Shown: positions 54,460 to 63,502 of the stretch, one piece after another
How the letters are laid out: each line of letters begins with the position of its first letter
Numbering within the stretch: position 1 is the stretch's first letter
Assembly: GCA_019637435.1 (NCBI GenBank)
Contig: JAHBVO010000005.1
Location: 372,001-436,000 of the forward strand
Length of the DNA stretch: 64,000 nt
Origin: Candidatus Obscuribacterales bacterium
Lineage (GTDB): Bacteria > Cyanobacteriota > Vampirovibrionia > Obscuribacterales > Obscuribacteraceae
Reading direction: 5' to 3'
The notes under the pieces: model-generated
What the model saw: only the letters and a program-made list of their open reading frames with translations
Told to the model about the DNA's origin: nothing
The model's database searches: none
Made by a program: the position numbers and the translations under genes

Positions 54460-55986
54460 ATGCGCAATCGGAACTTTCGCCTCCATTTGTTTTGCTTGTT
54501 TCTTTCACAAGCGGTTCTTGCCTCGTTCGTGATGAACCTCGCAGCGTCAGCGCAATCCGCGCACAGTCCGTTGAACACGAGCGACGCGCCCGAAGCACCG
54601 CACACGACGATCAAGCAGTCTGTTTCCGCAGCTAAAGCGGCTTTGAATCCAGTCAACGCTGCGAAGAAGGCAAAACAAGCCCTGAGCTCAACGAATAGCG
54701 CAGCAAAAGCCGCCAAGGAAAAGCTCACCAAAACTCTGGCTCCGCCGGAACCGACCTACACGGTTCGAGACAAATGGGCATTCCTGGTCGGATTGGAAGC
54801 CTTCAATGATGACACCGTGAAGCCGATGAAAAACGCTCAGCAGAATGCCGTTCTCATCTCCAGCTTTCTGGCGAGTCCGGATCTCGGCAAATTTGGACCG
54901 TCCCGCGTTGTCGTGGTCACCAACAACAAGGCAACGAAAAACAACGTCACCAAAGCTCTTGGCGACACATGGCTTTTGAAAAACGCTCTGCCCAACGACC
55001 TTATCGTGCTCTACTTCTGCACACGGGCGCAATGGAAGTCCGACGGCAGCGACCTGCTGCTCTATATGTTCGACACACCGAGCTCGCAACCGGAACTAGC
55101 CGCGATTCCACTTAAGGCGACGCTCACAAATTTGCAGAAACGCACCCAATCCAAGCATATTCTCTGCCTCCTCGACCTGGGTCCAGTCGTCCGAACCGAT
55201 GACACCGCCGAAGAAGCAGCCACGAACGATGACTCCGCCGCCACAGCTGCCGGAATGTCACTTGAAAAAATTGCCCAGGAGTCCGGAACGACAATTCTTG
55301 CGTCCAACGTGATCGGTGGAAAGACTTACCCGTCCTCGACCAAAGCATGCTCGGCGTTTGTGGAAAACCTGCTGGAAGGGCTGGCAACATCAAAAGGCGA
55401 GATTGAATTCGAGCAAGTCGCGCAATACGTCGTCAAAATGGTCAAAGACAAAGTCGCTCAGGACTTCAGGAAGGAGCAAACACCGGTTTTTGCACCGTCG
55501 GAAACCGGTGCGCCTATGCTGAAAACAGTTGTTGCGACAGCGGTTAAAAGTTCCACTCCCGAGAAACACGCGAAGTTCGGCCACCCTCCGGAGCGCGCTC
55601 CGGACGACTCTCATCACGTAGTAAACATTCCAGCACCGAAGATTACGACCAAAACGAAAGTCGAAGATGACGACGATGACATCGATTACTCCAAGTTTGG
55701 ACCAGTAGATTACGGTCCGTACATGTCGAAAATGAAGCGGGATATTCAGTCGAAGTGGATTCCCCCCAAAGGATTCAAAGACCAAAAGGTGGTCGCGGTT
55801 TTCACAATCATGAAAGACGGCTCGATTACCAATGCCTCGATCGCCGACGGCAGCGGGGTCGCCCAGATTGACGAATCGGCGATGGCTGCTCTGAAATCAG
55901 CGTCCCCTCTCGACCCGTTGCCGGCGGGCGCCCCGCCTTACGTGCAAATGCGATATGTTTTCGAATGGAAAGTGACGAAAAACTAG
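54460..55986 (+). CDS. Caspase-fold pseudoprotease fused to TonB C-terminal domain
   Basis: A 508-aa protein with a signal peptide or anchor (LFCLFLSQAVLASFVMNLAA), an Ala/Lys-rich helical stretch (about 45-90), and a caspase-like domain (about 105-290) starting KWAFLVGLEAFNDDTVKPM. The catalytic positions are lost: the SGHG His motif reads YFCTRAQ and the DACHSG Cys motif reads LLDLGPV. After a Pro/Lys/Asp-rich linker, residues 415-508 form a TonB C-terminal domain (SKMKRDIQSKWIPPKGFKDQ, VVAVFTIMKDGSITNASIAD, DESAMAALKSASPLDPLP). TonB domains contact outer-membrane receptors, so the protein probably spans the periplasm. It begins 17 bases after the methyltransferase gene. Confidence 0.75.
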   Translation: MRNRNFRLHLFCLFLSQAVLASFVMNLAASAQSAHSPLNTSDAPEAPHTTIKQSVSAAKAALNPVNAAKKAKQALSSTNSAAKAAKEKLTKTLAPPEPTYTVRDKWAFLVGLEAFNDDTVKPMKNAQQNAVLISSFLASPDLGKFGPSRVVVVTNNKATKNNVTKALGDTWLLKNALPNDLIVLYFCTRAQWKSDGSDLLLYMFDTPSSQPELAAIPLKATLTNLQKRTQSKHILCLLDLGPVVRTDDTAEEAATNDDSAATAAGMSLEKIAQESGTTILASNVIGGKTYPSSTKACSAFVENLLEGLATSKGEIEFEQVAQYVVKMVKDKVAQDFRKEQTPVFAPSETGAPMLKTVVATAVKSSTPEKHAKFGHPPERAPDDSHHVVNIPAPKITTKTKVEDDDDDIDYSKFGPVDYGPYMSKMKRDIQSKWIPPKGFKDQKVVAVFTIMKDGSITNASIADGSGVAQIDESAMAALKSASPLDPLPAGAPPYVQMRYVFEWKVTKN

Positions 55987-56264
55987 CCCAGTCACACGCT
56001 AGCGCCCACGTCGCGTCTGTGTGTGGAAAGCCTCTATAGATCTAATGGTTAGTTGATAAATCAGGAAGAACAGGAAAGGCTTATGTGTGATTCATCTTGG
56101 ACTACGTATTATCCGCATTGACGCTGCCCGCACTAGGGCGTAAGCTCGTATATGAGGCAGTACTGTGGGCACCTATGGCGCTCTAGGCATATAAACCACC
56201 ACCCTTATCGATACCCATGGAAGTAGTTGGCGAAGACCTGGGTTTAAGAAATCAGGAGTTCTAA
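55987..56264. other. Intergenic region
   Basis: 278 bases with no recognised gene or RNA. AGGAG at 56252-56256 is the ribosome site of the next gene. Confidence 0.4.
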
Positions 56265-56777
56265 ATGAGTAAATTCGAATCCGGCGACAGCAGTAAATCG
56301 GACTCCGGAAAATCAGCAGATAACAATCCGCTGGGCATGGAAGCGTTCGAAAAGCCGAAAACGACAGAACAACCGCAACAGAAGGCTGAGCAAAAGCCAG
56401 CCAAATCTATGGACACGACCGCCTTTGCTCAAAAGGCTGACGCATCCAGCGAAACCAGCGAAGAGCAAGAAAACAAGTCGGAACAAACCGAACTGTTCGA
56501 GCAAAAGGAAATCGACAACAATAATCAGACGATCAAGGCTCTGCCGACGGCAACAACCACCAGCATAGCCAACAAAATCACGGCGCTCAGCACCCCTGAC
56601 GGTAGAGCAGCTGTGAGAGATGGCGTCGTCACCGCCTACAACGATATGTCGGAACTGCCCAAGATGGCAGCAAAAATGCTGCATCCAGGCAATCCGAACC
56701 CGCCGATCGATCCGATCTCGGTAGCAGCCAGCTCATCATGGGCGTCACACACCAAGACGATCGAGGCTATCGTTTAA
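56265..56777 (+). CDS. Hydrophilic low-complexity protein
   Basis: A 170-aa protein rich in Ser, Lys, Glu, Gln and Thr in its first 100 residues, probably disordered, with a short helical part near 105-145 (NKITALSTPDGRAAVRDGVV, YNDMSELPKMAAKM). It has no signal peptide or membrane segment. CAGGAG lies 8 bases before the ATG, and a strong terminator follows 48 bases after the stop. I recognise no family. Confidence 0.65.
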   Translation: MSKFESGDSSKSDSGKSADNNPLGMEAFEKPKTTEQPQQKAEQKPAKSMDTTAFAQKADASSETSEEQENKSEQTELFEQKEIDNNNQTIKALPTATTTSIANKITALSTPDGRAAVRDGVVTAYNDMSELPKMAAKMLHPGNPNPPIDPISVAASSSWASHTKTIEAIV

Positions 56778-56824
56778 ACAAACTCTCGGTTCTGGTTCGC
56801 ACAGACGACGAGATGCAAAAGTAT

Positions 56825-56858
56825 AAAATCCCGCTCATCATCGAGCGGGATTTTCTTT
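56825..56858 (+). terminator. Strong bidirectional rho-independent terminator
   Basis: Perfect 12-bp arms AAAATCCCGCTC (56825-56836) and GAGCGGGATTTT (56843-56854) with loop ATCATC, followed by CTTT on the plus strand. The A/T ends make it work in both directions. It ends the transcript of the hydrophilic protein gene. Confidence 0.9.
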
Positions 56859-57142
56859 ACTACCTGTTTTTGCCCATCGTTCCAAATTCCAGGAACACAA
56901 CGCTCGCAGTTCCAGATACAGTAAACAATTCCCTAAGTGCTGCATGGGCAGCTCCTGCCGCCGCACGGGTTCGCCTCATCTTGCCGTGGAGTGAAGAACC
57001 GCAGATGGCGCCAACTGTTTTCAAGAACCAAAGGTCCGGATTGTGAAGGAAGTAAACAGAGAAAGCCACGCTTGCCTTTGCAGACGTGTCGCGAATGCTA
57101 AAATACCTGTTCGTTATATGTCCACCGGGGCGGAGCCTAGTC

Positions 57143-57418
57143 GTGCCTAATATTAAGTCTGCTATCAAAAGAGTCAAAACCGCTGAACGCAATCGTCTTC
57201 GCAATCGTGCGTGGAAGTCACAAGTGCGCACAGAGCAAACCAAACTCGAAGCAACCCTGAAATCTGCAAATGTCCAGAGCGTAGACGGTGATCTGTCGAA
57301 CGTATATGCGATCATCGACAAAGCAGTATCCAAAGGTGTACTTCATAAGAATACTGCCGCTCGCAAAAAGTCGCGCCTGGCGCTGAAAGCGGACGCTCTG
57401 AAAAAGAGCGGAAAGTAA
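57143..57418 (+). CDS. rpsT: 30S ribosomal protein S20
   Basis: A 91-aa basic protein starting at GTG (57143) with GGAG 7 bases upstream. PNIKSAIKRVKTAERNRLRN and VLHKNTAARKKSRLALKADA are the conserved N- and C-terminal blocks of S20, and the length fits the family (about 87). S20 binds 16S rRNA early in 30S assembly. A longer frame upstream of the GTG is not conserved S20 sequence. Confidence 0.95.
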   Translation: MPNIKSAIKRVKTAERNRLRNRAWKSQVRTEQTKLEATLKSANVQSVDGDLSNVYAIIDKAVSKGVLHKNTAARKKSRLALKADALKKSGK

Positions 57419-57461
57419 GCGATAGTTTCGTTGAGCATACGCAAGTTTCCAGTTATATTTT

Positions 57462-57490
57462 ACGGAAGCTAGTCTGAGACTGGCTTCCGT
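57462..57490 (+). terminator. Hairpin between rpsT and murC
   Basis: Arms ACGGAAGCTAGTC (57462-57474) and GACTGGCTTCCGT (57478-57490) pair over 13 positions with one G-T, loop TGA. No T-run follows, so it may be a weak terminator, a processing site or an attenuator rather than a classic terminator. Confidence 0.5.
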
Positions 57491-57533
57491 TGACAACTAT
57501 AAACGCTCTAACGAGCGATCTTGTGAGGCAAAT

Positions 57534-59000
57534 TTGGAAATCAACGTGTCGTCGCTTCCCAATAACTCTTTTACCAACACATCCCAAACCAATATAGAAG
57601 ATATAGCCGCTCCAATTCATTTCGTCGGAATTGGTGGCATCGGGATGTCTGCTCTTGCGAGACTCCTGCTGGCCAGAGGCAAGCAGGTCTCCGGCTCCGA
57701 CAAAAAGGGCTCAGAGATAACTGAAGAACTGCAGCAGCTTGGCGCTGATGTGCACATCGGTCACTCTGTAGCCAACTTCGCCAACGTCGGATGCGTGGTT
57801 GTTTCCACCGCTATAACCGCGGACAATCCGGAGCTCGTCAAAGCTCGCGAATTGAACGTTCCTGTGATACATAGATCAGAGATGCTTTCGGAATTGACGA
57901 AAGGCAAAAGATTGATCGGTGTTTCAGGCACACACGGCAAGACGACGACGACAGGAATGATCGCTCAGACATTGATAGACGGCGGTCTGGACCCGTCGGT
58001 TGTTGTCGGTGGAGTATTCCCCAAGATCAACTCGAATGCCCGTCACGGAGACAGCGACATCTTCGTCGCCGAAATAGACGAGAGCGACGGCACTCAAACC
58101 AAAGTCGAATCCTACATATCCATCATCACCAATCTTGAAACCGACCACCTGGAAAATTACCCTGGTGGCATCGACGATATCATTGCGGCGATGAAGAAAT
58201 TCGTATTGAAGACATCCAAAATGCTCGTCCTGTGCGGCGACGACAAACATTGCCTGGCTCTAAAAGCAGAGCTTGCCAAAAGCAGCCAGTTGCCTGTTGT
58301 CACCTACGGCAAGCGCGATCCGAAAAACCCATTCGATTTCTCATTCGAAGACGTTGGTCCTTTCGGAATGAAAGTCTATAGAGGCGACACTCTACTTGGG
58401 GAGATGAAACTCAGCGTCCCTGGTGCGCACAACAAATACAACGCTCTAGCTACTCTGGCTGTCGGTCTGGATCTCGGCATGGATTTCAAATCAATCGCCG
58501 ACTCGATCAAAACATTCACAGGTGTCAACCGCCGTTTTCAAATTCTCGGCGAAGTAAACAACATTCTAGTCGTCGACGACTACGCACATCATCCCACCGA
58601 AGTTGACGCGACATGCAAGGGAGCCAAAGACTACATTGCTGAACATCGCGCCGGCAGCAACGGTCACCGTGGTCGCCTTGTAATCTTGTTCCAACCGCAC
58701 CAACCAGGCCGATTGAAAAATCATTGGGAAGAATTTTTGAAATCATTTGCGGACGCCGATGTTGTCTTTATATCCGATATATACATCGCGCGCGGCAAAG
58801 AGATCGAAGGAATTACATCTAAAGTATTCGTCGAGAGTATGCAACACGCAAACGCACAGTACATGCCGGGTTCTGTTAGCGAGCTGGCATCGAAGGTGGT
58901 ACCATACTTGCAACCAAACGATTTGATCATGACCGTCGGTGCAGGTGACATAACCAGTGTTGGACCCCAAATTCTCGACCTTCTCAAGCAAAGCCGCTAG
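57534..59000 (+). CDS. murC: UDP-N-acetylmuramate-L-alanine ligase
   Basis: A 488-aa Mur ligase. FVGIGGIGMSALARLLLARG is the N-terminal nucleotide-sugar-binding motif of MurC, GVSGTHGKTTTTGMIAQTL the ATP loop, and DDYAHHPTEVDATCKGAKD the catalytic/C-terminal box. It adds L-Ala to UDP-MurNAc in the cytoplasm. The start is TTG at 57534, supported by TGAGG 6 bases upstream. It opens a wall-synthesis cluster that continues with murB four bases after its stop. Confidence 0.95.
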   Translation: MEINVSSLPNNSFTNTSQTNIEDIAAPIHFVGIGGIGMSALARLLLARGKQVSGSDKKGSEITEELQQLGADVHIGHSVANFANVGCVVVSTAITADNPELVKARELNVPVIHRSEMLSELTKGKRLIGVSGTHGKTTTTGMIAQTLIDGGLDPSVVVGGVFPKINSNARHGDSDIFVAEIDESDGTQTKVESYISIITNLETDHLENYPGGIDDIIAAMKKFVLKTSKMLVLCGDDKHCLALKAELAKSSQLPVVTYGKRDPKNPFDFSFEDVGPFGMKVYRGDTLLGEMKLSVPGAHNKYNALATLAVGLDLGMDFKSIADSIKTFTGVNRRFQILGEVNNILVVDDYAHHPTEVDATCKGAKDYIAEHRAGSNGHRGRLVILFQPHQPGRLKNHWEEFLKSFADADVVFISDIYIARGKEIEGITSKVFVESMQHANAQYMPGSVSELASKVVPYLQPNDLIMTVGAGDITSVGPQILDLLKQSR

Positions 59001-59004
59001 AGCC

Positions 59005-59907
59005 ATGGATGACGCTTTCAATGCGCCACTGGCTAAACACACTACCTTAAAAATTGGTGGCAACGCCAATCGGCTCTGCCATCCTAATACGGTCGACGAG
59101 CTTGTTGAACTCGTAAGCGATTTGAACGCCAAGGGCGAACCCTGGTTCATTCTGGGCGGCGGTTCCAATTTGCTCGTATCGTCGGAAGGCTTCAAGGGCA
59201 CGGTTGTCAGAACAACCAATCTTACTGAGATTAAGAATCCGGAACCCGGAATCATCGAAGCCGCAGCCGGAGTGCGTCTACCTCACATCGCCAAGAAGGC
59301 GGCCAACCTCGGTTTGTCCGGCATGGAATTTGCCGTTGGCATTCCCGGCACCATCGGTGGAGGCGTCATTATGAATGCAGGTGCCCACGGCAGCTGCATG
59401 GCAAATATCCTTCTGAGCGCAAAAGTCCTTGATACCACCACTGGTGAACTCAAGGAAATAGCAGCTGAGGATCTCGACTTCACTTACAGACGATGCAAAC
59501 TCGACCCGTTGAAGCACGTTGTCGTTTCCGCCGTATTTAAAATGGAACAGGGTTCAGCTGCGGATATTGAGAAGAAGACGAAGGAAAACGAAGACTACCG
59601 CTGGCGCACGCAACCTATTGGTTTTCCAAACGCAGGCAGTACATTCAAAAATCCGGAACCGACAAAAACCGCTGGCTTCTTGCTGGACAAATCCGGCGCG
59701 AAGGAACTGAAAGAGGGTGGCGCAGCCGTTTCCTCTCTCCACGCGAATTTTGTCGTAAACCTGGGCGGTGCCACATCACATGATGTCACCACCCTGTTGA
59801 AGAGAATGCAAGATTGCGTCGAAAAAGAATTCGAAATCCACTTGCAACCGGAATGGAAGAAACTCGGCAAGTTTACTGACTCAGAACTCGAAGTCTGGAA
59901 GAGCTAA
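59005..59907 (+). CDS. murB: UDP-N-acetylenolpyruvoylglucosamine reductase
   Basis: A 300-aa FAD enzyme from the ATG at 59005, four bases after murC; an in-frame TTG at 58957 would overlap murC. FILGGGSNLLVSSEGFKG and GIPGTIGGGVIMNAGAHGS are the FAD-binding loops, and GFPNAGSTFKNP holds the catalytic Ser. The length and the lack of the extra type I loop place it with type II MurB. It reduces the enolpyruvyl group to lactyl, giving UDP-MurNAc, the substrate of MurC. Confidence 0.95.
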   Translation: MDDAFNAPLAKHTTLKIGGNANRLCHPNTVDELVELVSDLNAKGEPWFILGGGSNLLVSSEGFKGTVVRTTNLTEIKNPEPGIIEAAAGVRLPHIAKKAANLGLSGMEFAVGIPGTIGGGVIMNAGAHGSCMANILLSAKVLDTTTGELKEIAAEDLDFTYRRCKLDPLKHVVVSAVFKMEQGSAADIEKKTKENEDYRWRTQPIGFPNAGSTFKNPEPTKTAGFLLDKSGAKELKEGGAAVSSLHANFVVNLGGATSHDVTTLLKRMQDCVEKEFEIHLQPEWKKLGKFTDSELEVWKS

Positions 59908-59925
59908 AGCCTTTCGGCTTGGTCG

Positions 59926-60744
59926 TTAGCGAAACGACGGCGGCGTTTTTACGTATCCGAACACAGCTTTTCGCGAGGGGTCCTGGCTGTTTGTTACAGC
60001 CATTTGCGTTCCATAGTCAAAATGCCACCATTCATATGGATAGTTGACGAAACCGTTATCTACCATCGCCCAGTATAGAAGACGGCGATTGCGTCTTGCT
60101 TCTACCACGCTTGCGCCATCGTTGCCGGTCAGGTTTCGCTCGAAATAATCAGTGTGAGATAAGTCAGTCACATCATCGAACACACTTCCGAAAAATAATT
60201 CTTGCTTCGTTTCAAGCGAACGTAACGACAAGTCGATAGCACCGCCGGTGCTATGCGTCGGCCACGTTCTAAAATTGGCCTCGTCGAAGCCGCGCGGGTC
60301 GGAGCAGTAGAAACCCGCGTAGTGGGCGCATTCTTCATCCGAAGGATCGCCGAGGACTCTACGAGCCTGTGCAACAAAGTCATCCCAGATCTCAATCTGT
60401 AGGGCAATCGGACGATAGCCGTCGAGGAGATAAACTTCAGCGTTGAACGTCGATAACGTTTCATTCACTCGAACCAGTCGTTCGATAACTGATTTGCGAA
60501 GGTGAACGCTCTTCGAGGCTGAGTTGAAGCACTTGTAATAAGGGGCGTTTAAACGATCGGTGCGCGCATAGATACTCTCAGAAGCAAGACCGAAGTCAGA
60601 CACAGGAACCACGGGATCTTCAGAAGGTGGAGAACCGGTTTCTATCGGCACGTCGTGATAATCGTGAGCGGAGGCCGCACCGTCCAAACGCAGAGGAATC
60701 GCGCGTTCGCGAAGATCGGAATCCGTTTTGAACTCATTCATCAA
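59926..60744 (-). CDS. D-Ala-D-Ala dipeptidase, VanX/DdpX-like
   Basis: A 272-aa zinc peptidase of family M15D. THSTGGAIDLSL is the SxHxxGxAxD zinc motif (His and Asp ligands), and YPYEWWHFDYG carries the catalytic Glu and the third zinc His. YLLDGYRPIALQ is also typical. VanX-type enzymes cleave free D-Ala-D-Ala, either in glycopeptide resistance or to salvage D-Ala. There is no signal peptide, so it acts in the cytoplasm. It is the only minus-strand gene inside the mur cluster and its own substrate is made by the ddl product at the end of the window. No vanHA is present. Confidence 0.88.
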   Translation of the reverse strand: MMNEFKTDSDLRERAIPLRLDGAASAHDYHDVPIETGSPPSEDPVVPVSDFGLASESIYARTDRLNAPYYKCFNSASKSVHLRKSVIERLVRVNETLSTFNAEVYLLDGYRPIALQIEIWDDFVAQARRVLGDPSDEECAHYAGFYCSDPRGFDEANFRTWPTHSTGGAIDLSLRSLETKQELFFGSVFDDVTDLSHTDYFERNLTGNDGASVVEARRNRRLLYWAMVDNGFVNYPYEWWHFDYGTQMAVTNSQDPSRKAVFGYVKTPPSFR

Positions 60745-60954
60745 AAATGACCTTTCGTATACGCAGTGAGGATATCACAAGATGTCCAAAGCAATTAAGA
60801 CACCTTCAAACTCCGGCTTTAATCAAGGTTAAGCGAGCGTTGACTGAAGTTGTTTTTAGGTAAGAATGGGTGAGAAAATCAGTTGAGATGCTGAACTCAA
60901 GCGGGAATTTCGCCATAATATGAATTGCTAGAGCCGCATCGCGACCAGGGTTTT

Positions 60955-61755
60955 ATGGTAGGTACACTGACGAATAAGACGTTGAACAGCCAGTTTCTCA
61001 ACACCGCACGAATTGGCGATACCGGGCATCCGATATTGATCATGCACGGTTGGGGACAGTCGCTTGAAGGCATGCGACCGCTCGGGGAGCTGATCGGCAA
61101 ATCGCAGCAGGTGCATCTTATTGACTTACCGGGTTTCGGCAAATCGCCTAAACCAAGCGAAGATTGGGATTCCATCGGATATTCCGAGCGTATATATCAG
61201 TACATGCAAGATAATGGACTGGAGCGCGTCGATGTTCTCGGTCACTCATTCGGCGGAAAAGTGGCTACCCGCCTGGCAGCACGCCATCCTGAAGCGGTTC
61301 GCGGTTTGATTCTAATGGACGCGAGCGGTTTGAAGCGCGTCGTGACCGGAAAGAAAAAACTGCGCGGCGACTTGCTTAGAACACTGTCAAAACTTCTCAA
61401 GTGGTCGGACAAGACATTTAAAACGACGTTTTTCGAAAGTTGGTTTGTACCGAAATTCGGTTCGCGCGACTACAAAAACGCCGGTGAACTTCGCAACATA
61501 CTGGTAAAAACCGTCAACGAAGACGTCACGCCAGATGCGGAAAAAATTACGAGCTCTGCACTAATAATTTGGGGTGAGTTAGACGATGAAACCCCGGTCG
61601 AGATGGGCGAAAGGTTCAATAGACTTATCAAAAACTCGCAACTCATTGTTCTACCGCGCAAAGATCACTTCCCGTATCTCAACGACGGCGTGCACCTCTG
61701 CGCCCGCTACATTCTGGATTTCTTGAACAAATTGCCCGCAGCGGAGACAAAATAA
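60955..61755 (+). CDS. Alpha/beta hydrolase
   Basis: A 266-aa protein starting at the ATG at 60955 with AGGG upstream. ILIMHGWGQSLEGM contains the oxyanion HGW, VLGHSFGGKVATRLA is the nucleophile elbow with Ser, GELDDETPVEMG carries the acid Asp and RKDHFPYLN the catalytic His. The triad is intact, so it is an active esterase, lipase or similar enzyme of unknown substrate. Its stop directly abuts the ATG of the MurF-like gene, so a link with wall or lipid-carrier metabolism is likely from context. Confidence 0.85.
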   Translation: MVGTLTNKTLNSQFLNTARIGDTGHPILIMHGWGQSLEGMRPLGELIGKSQQVHLIDLPGFGKSPKPSEDWDSIGYSERIYQYMQDNGLERVDVLGHSFGGKVATRLAARHPEAVRGLILMDASGLKRVVTGKKKLRGDLLRTLSKLLKWSDKTFKTTFFESWFVPKFGSRDYKNAGELRNILVKTVNEDVTPDAEKITSSALIIWGELDDETPVEMGERFNRLIKNSQLIVLPRKDHFPYLNDGVHLCARYILDFLNKLPAAETK

Positions 61756-63450
61756 ATGGTTGAGATCGCGCTCTTCGTTGTTGGAGCCTTCGTAAACCTC
61801 TTCTTTTACTATCGGCGAGGGCTGCGTTACCTCAGCTATTTCCAGCAGGAAGACTACACCGGTAAGCGCTTCATCAAGTGGCTTTTCGAGAAGAAGGCTT
61901 TCGATCGCAGAGGTTCAATTCCCTGCGTAATCATGCTTCTGGTTGCGATTCTAGCTAAAGACTTCTCTGCGGTTGTAATCGGACTCTCCGTCGTGGCGCT
62001 GATTGCCATCGTTGTAATCGCCTTGAAGGAAGAAGATCCCAGGACTACTGGCAAAATCAAGTTAAACATGACCGCTCGCGCTAAGCGGATTTTTAAGCTC
62101 GCCTCCGCACTTTATGTGGTGGCACTGGCGGTAGCAAGCTCACTCTGGTACCACTTCGTTCTTCCACAAGGTCCAGGCATGGTCCTGCTTGCCTTTTGGG
62201 TCAATCAAATCCTGCTCATCCGCTCGCAACCACTCTTCCTTGTCGCGGCAAACTCATTGCTTCAGCCGTACGAGACTGGTCTGCAAGAAGGTTTCGCAAA
62301 TGAAGCACGCGCTCTTCTCAAGAAATACAACCCGACGGTAATTGGTATCACGGGTAGTTACGGAAAAACCAGCACTAAAATCATCCTTCGTGAAATTCTC
62401 AGCTCCGTCGCACCGACCTTCGTGCCTCCCGGTAGCATCAACAGCTACATGGGTGTGACCCGCGAAATCCGAGAGAAGCTTCAACCGATTCATAAGTATG
62501 CAGTCATCGAGATGGGCGCATATTACATCGGTTCGATTCGGCGCATGTGCACGCTGACACCTCCAAGTGCCGCGATCATCACCGCCATTGGTATCATGCA
62601 CCTGGAGCGATTCGGCGGGCAAGACTCGGTTCTGAAAGCCAAGTCAGAACTCGCGCAGGCGGTTCCCGAGGACGGCATTCTGGTCGTAAACGGCGACGAC
62701 ATCAACTGCCGCAGAATAGCCAAAGAGAACCCGAAGAAAACAGTACTGCATTATGGCTGGGACGAAAGCAACGGTCCGCTCGACGCCATAATTTACGATG
62801 TCACGGCTAATGATAAAGGCTCGAATTTCAAAATTCGCTACAAGGGCGAAGTATACGAAGGCTTTACTCAGCTTCTTGGGAAACCACTTCTATCGAATGC
62901 TCTTGCATCTTTCACACTGGCATGCGCCCTCGGCATTGCACCACAGACGGTGATATCCGCCATGAGAAATGTGCGGACCGAGAAAAACCGTTTAGAGCCG
63001 GTCAAGGTTCCAATAAGCACCCTCAAGGTCAAGGAAAACGGCAATGGCGCAGCGCCTTCGCCTGGTGAGGTATTGCGTTTGAACGACGCGTACAACTCCA
63101 ACCCAGTAGGTTTCGCAGCGGCACTGGACGTTCTTGGACAAGTGTCGGGCGGTCGAAAAATTCTTGTAACTCCAGGCATGATCGAGCTGGGAGACAGACA
63201 AGAGATGGAAAACAAAAAGGCCGCTGAAAAGGCCGCCGGAGTTTGTGACCTCGTGCTAGTCGTCGGGGACACGAATCGGAAGGCACTGACAGATGGTCTG
63301 ATAGCTGGCGGTCTCGATACCCAGAAGTGCCAGAACTTCGATGACATGCATACGGCATTGACGTATCTGTCGACTTTCTGCCAGGACGGCGACGTGGTTT
63401 TGATTGAAAACGACCTGGGCGATCTCTACGAGGGACCGGTCTCGTTCTAA
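61756..63450 (+). CDS. Membrane-anchored MurF-like Mur ligase
   Basis: A 564-aa protein. The first 180 residues contain four or five transmembrane segments in place of the usual soluble MurF N-terminal domain. The Mur ligase core follows: VIGITGSYGKTSTKIILREI (ATP loop, about 195-214), GITGSYG-type start, ITAIGIMHLERFGGQDSVLKAKSELA and the central-domain block LNDAYNSNP. It probably adds D-Ala-D-Ala to the UDP-MurNAc-tripeptide like MurF, which fits ddl directly downstream. Other Mur-type ligations cannot be excluded because the substrate-specific domain is replaced. Confidence 0.85.
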   Translation: MVEIALFVVGAFVNLFFYYRRGLRYLSYFQQEDYTGKRFIKWLFEKKAFDRRGSIPCVIMLLVAILAKDFSAVVIGLSVVALIAIVVIALKEEDPRTTGKIKLNMTARAKRIFKLASALYVVALAVASSLWYHFVLPQGPGMVLLAFWVNQILLIRSQPLFLVAANSLLQPYETGLQEGFANEARALLKKYNPTVIGITGSYGKTSTKIILREILSSVAPTFVPPGSINSYMGVTREIREKLQPIHKYAVIEMGAYYIGSIRRMCTLTPPSAAIITAIGIMHLERFGGQDSVLKAKSELAQAVPEDGILVVNGDDINCRRIAKENPKKTVLHYGWDESNGPLDAIIYDVTANDKGSNFKIRYKGEVYEGFTQLLGKPLLSNALASFTLACALGIAPQTVISAMRNVRTEKNRLEPVKVPISTLKVKENGNGAAPSPGEVLRLNDAYNSNPVGFAAALDVLGQVSGGRKILVTPGMIELGDRQEMENKKAAEKAAGVCDLVLVVGDTNRKALTDGLIAGGLDTQKCQNFDDMHTALTYLSTFCQDGDVVLIENDLGDLYEGPVSF

Positions 63451-63502
63451 TCGAGAACGTGATGAAAACCGGTTTTACGGCTCACAATGAAAGGACAGAA
63501 AG

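Noticed and set aside
57020..57075. GGTCCGGA...AGGAAG similarity to the SRP RNA core
   Set aside because: The tetraloop and the conserved internal loops of SRP RNA are not in order and no long hairpin forms around it.
56860..57333. Minus-strand 157-codon frame overlapping rpsT
   Set aside because: Half of it is antisense to rpsT, the remainder shows no family resemblance and no ribosome site was seen.
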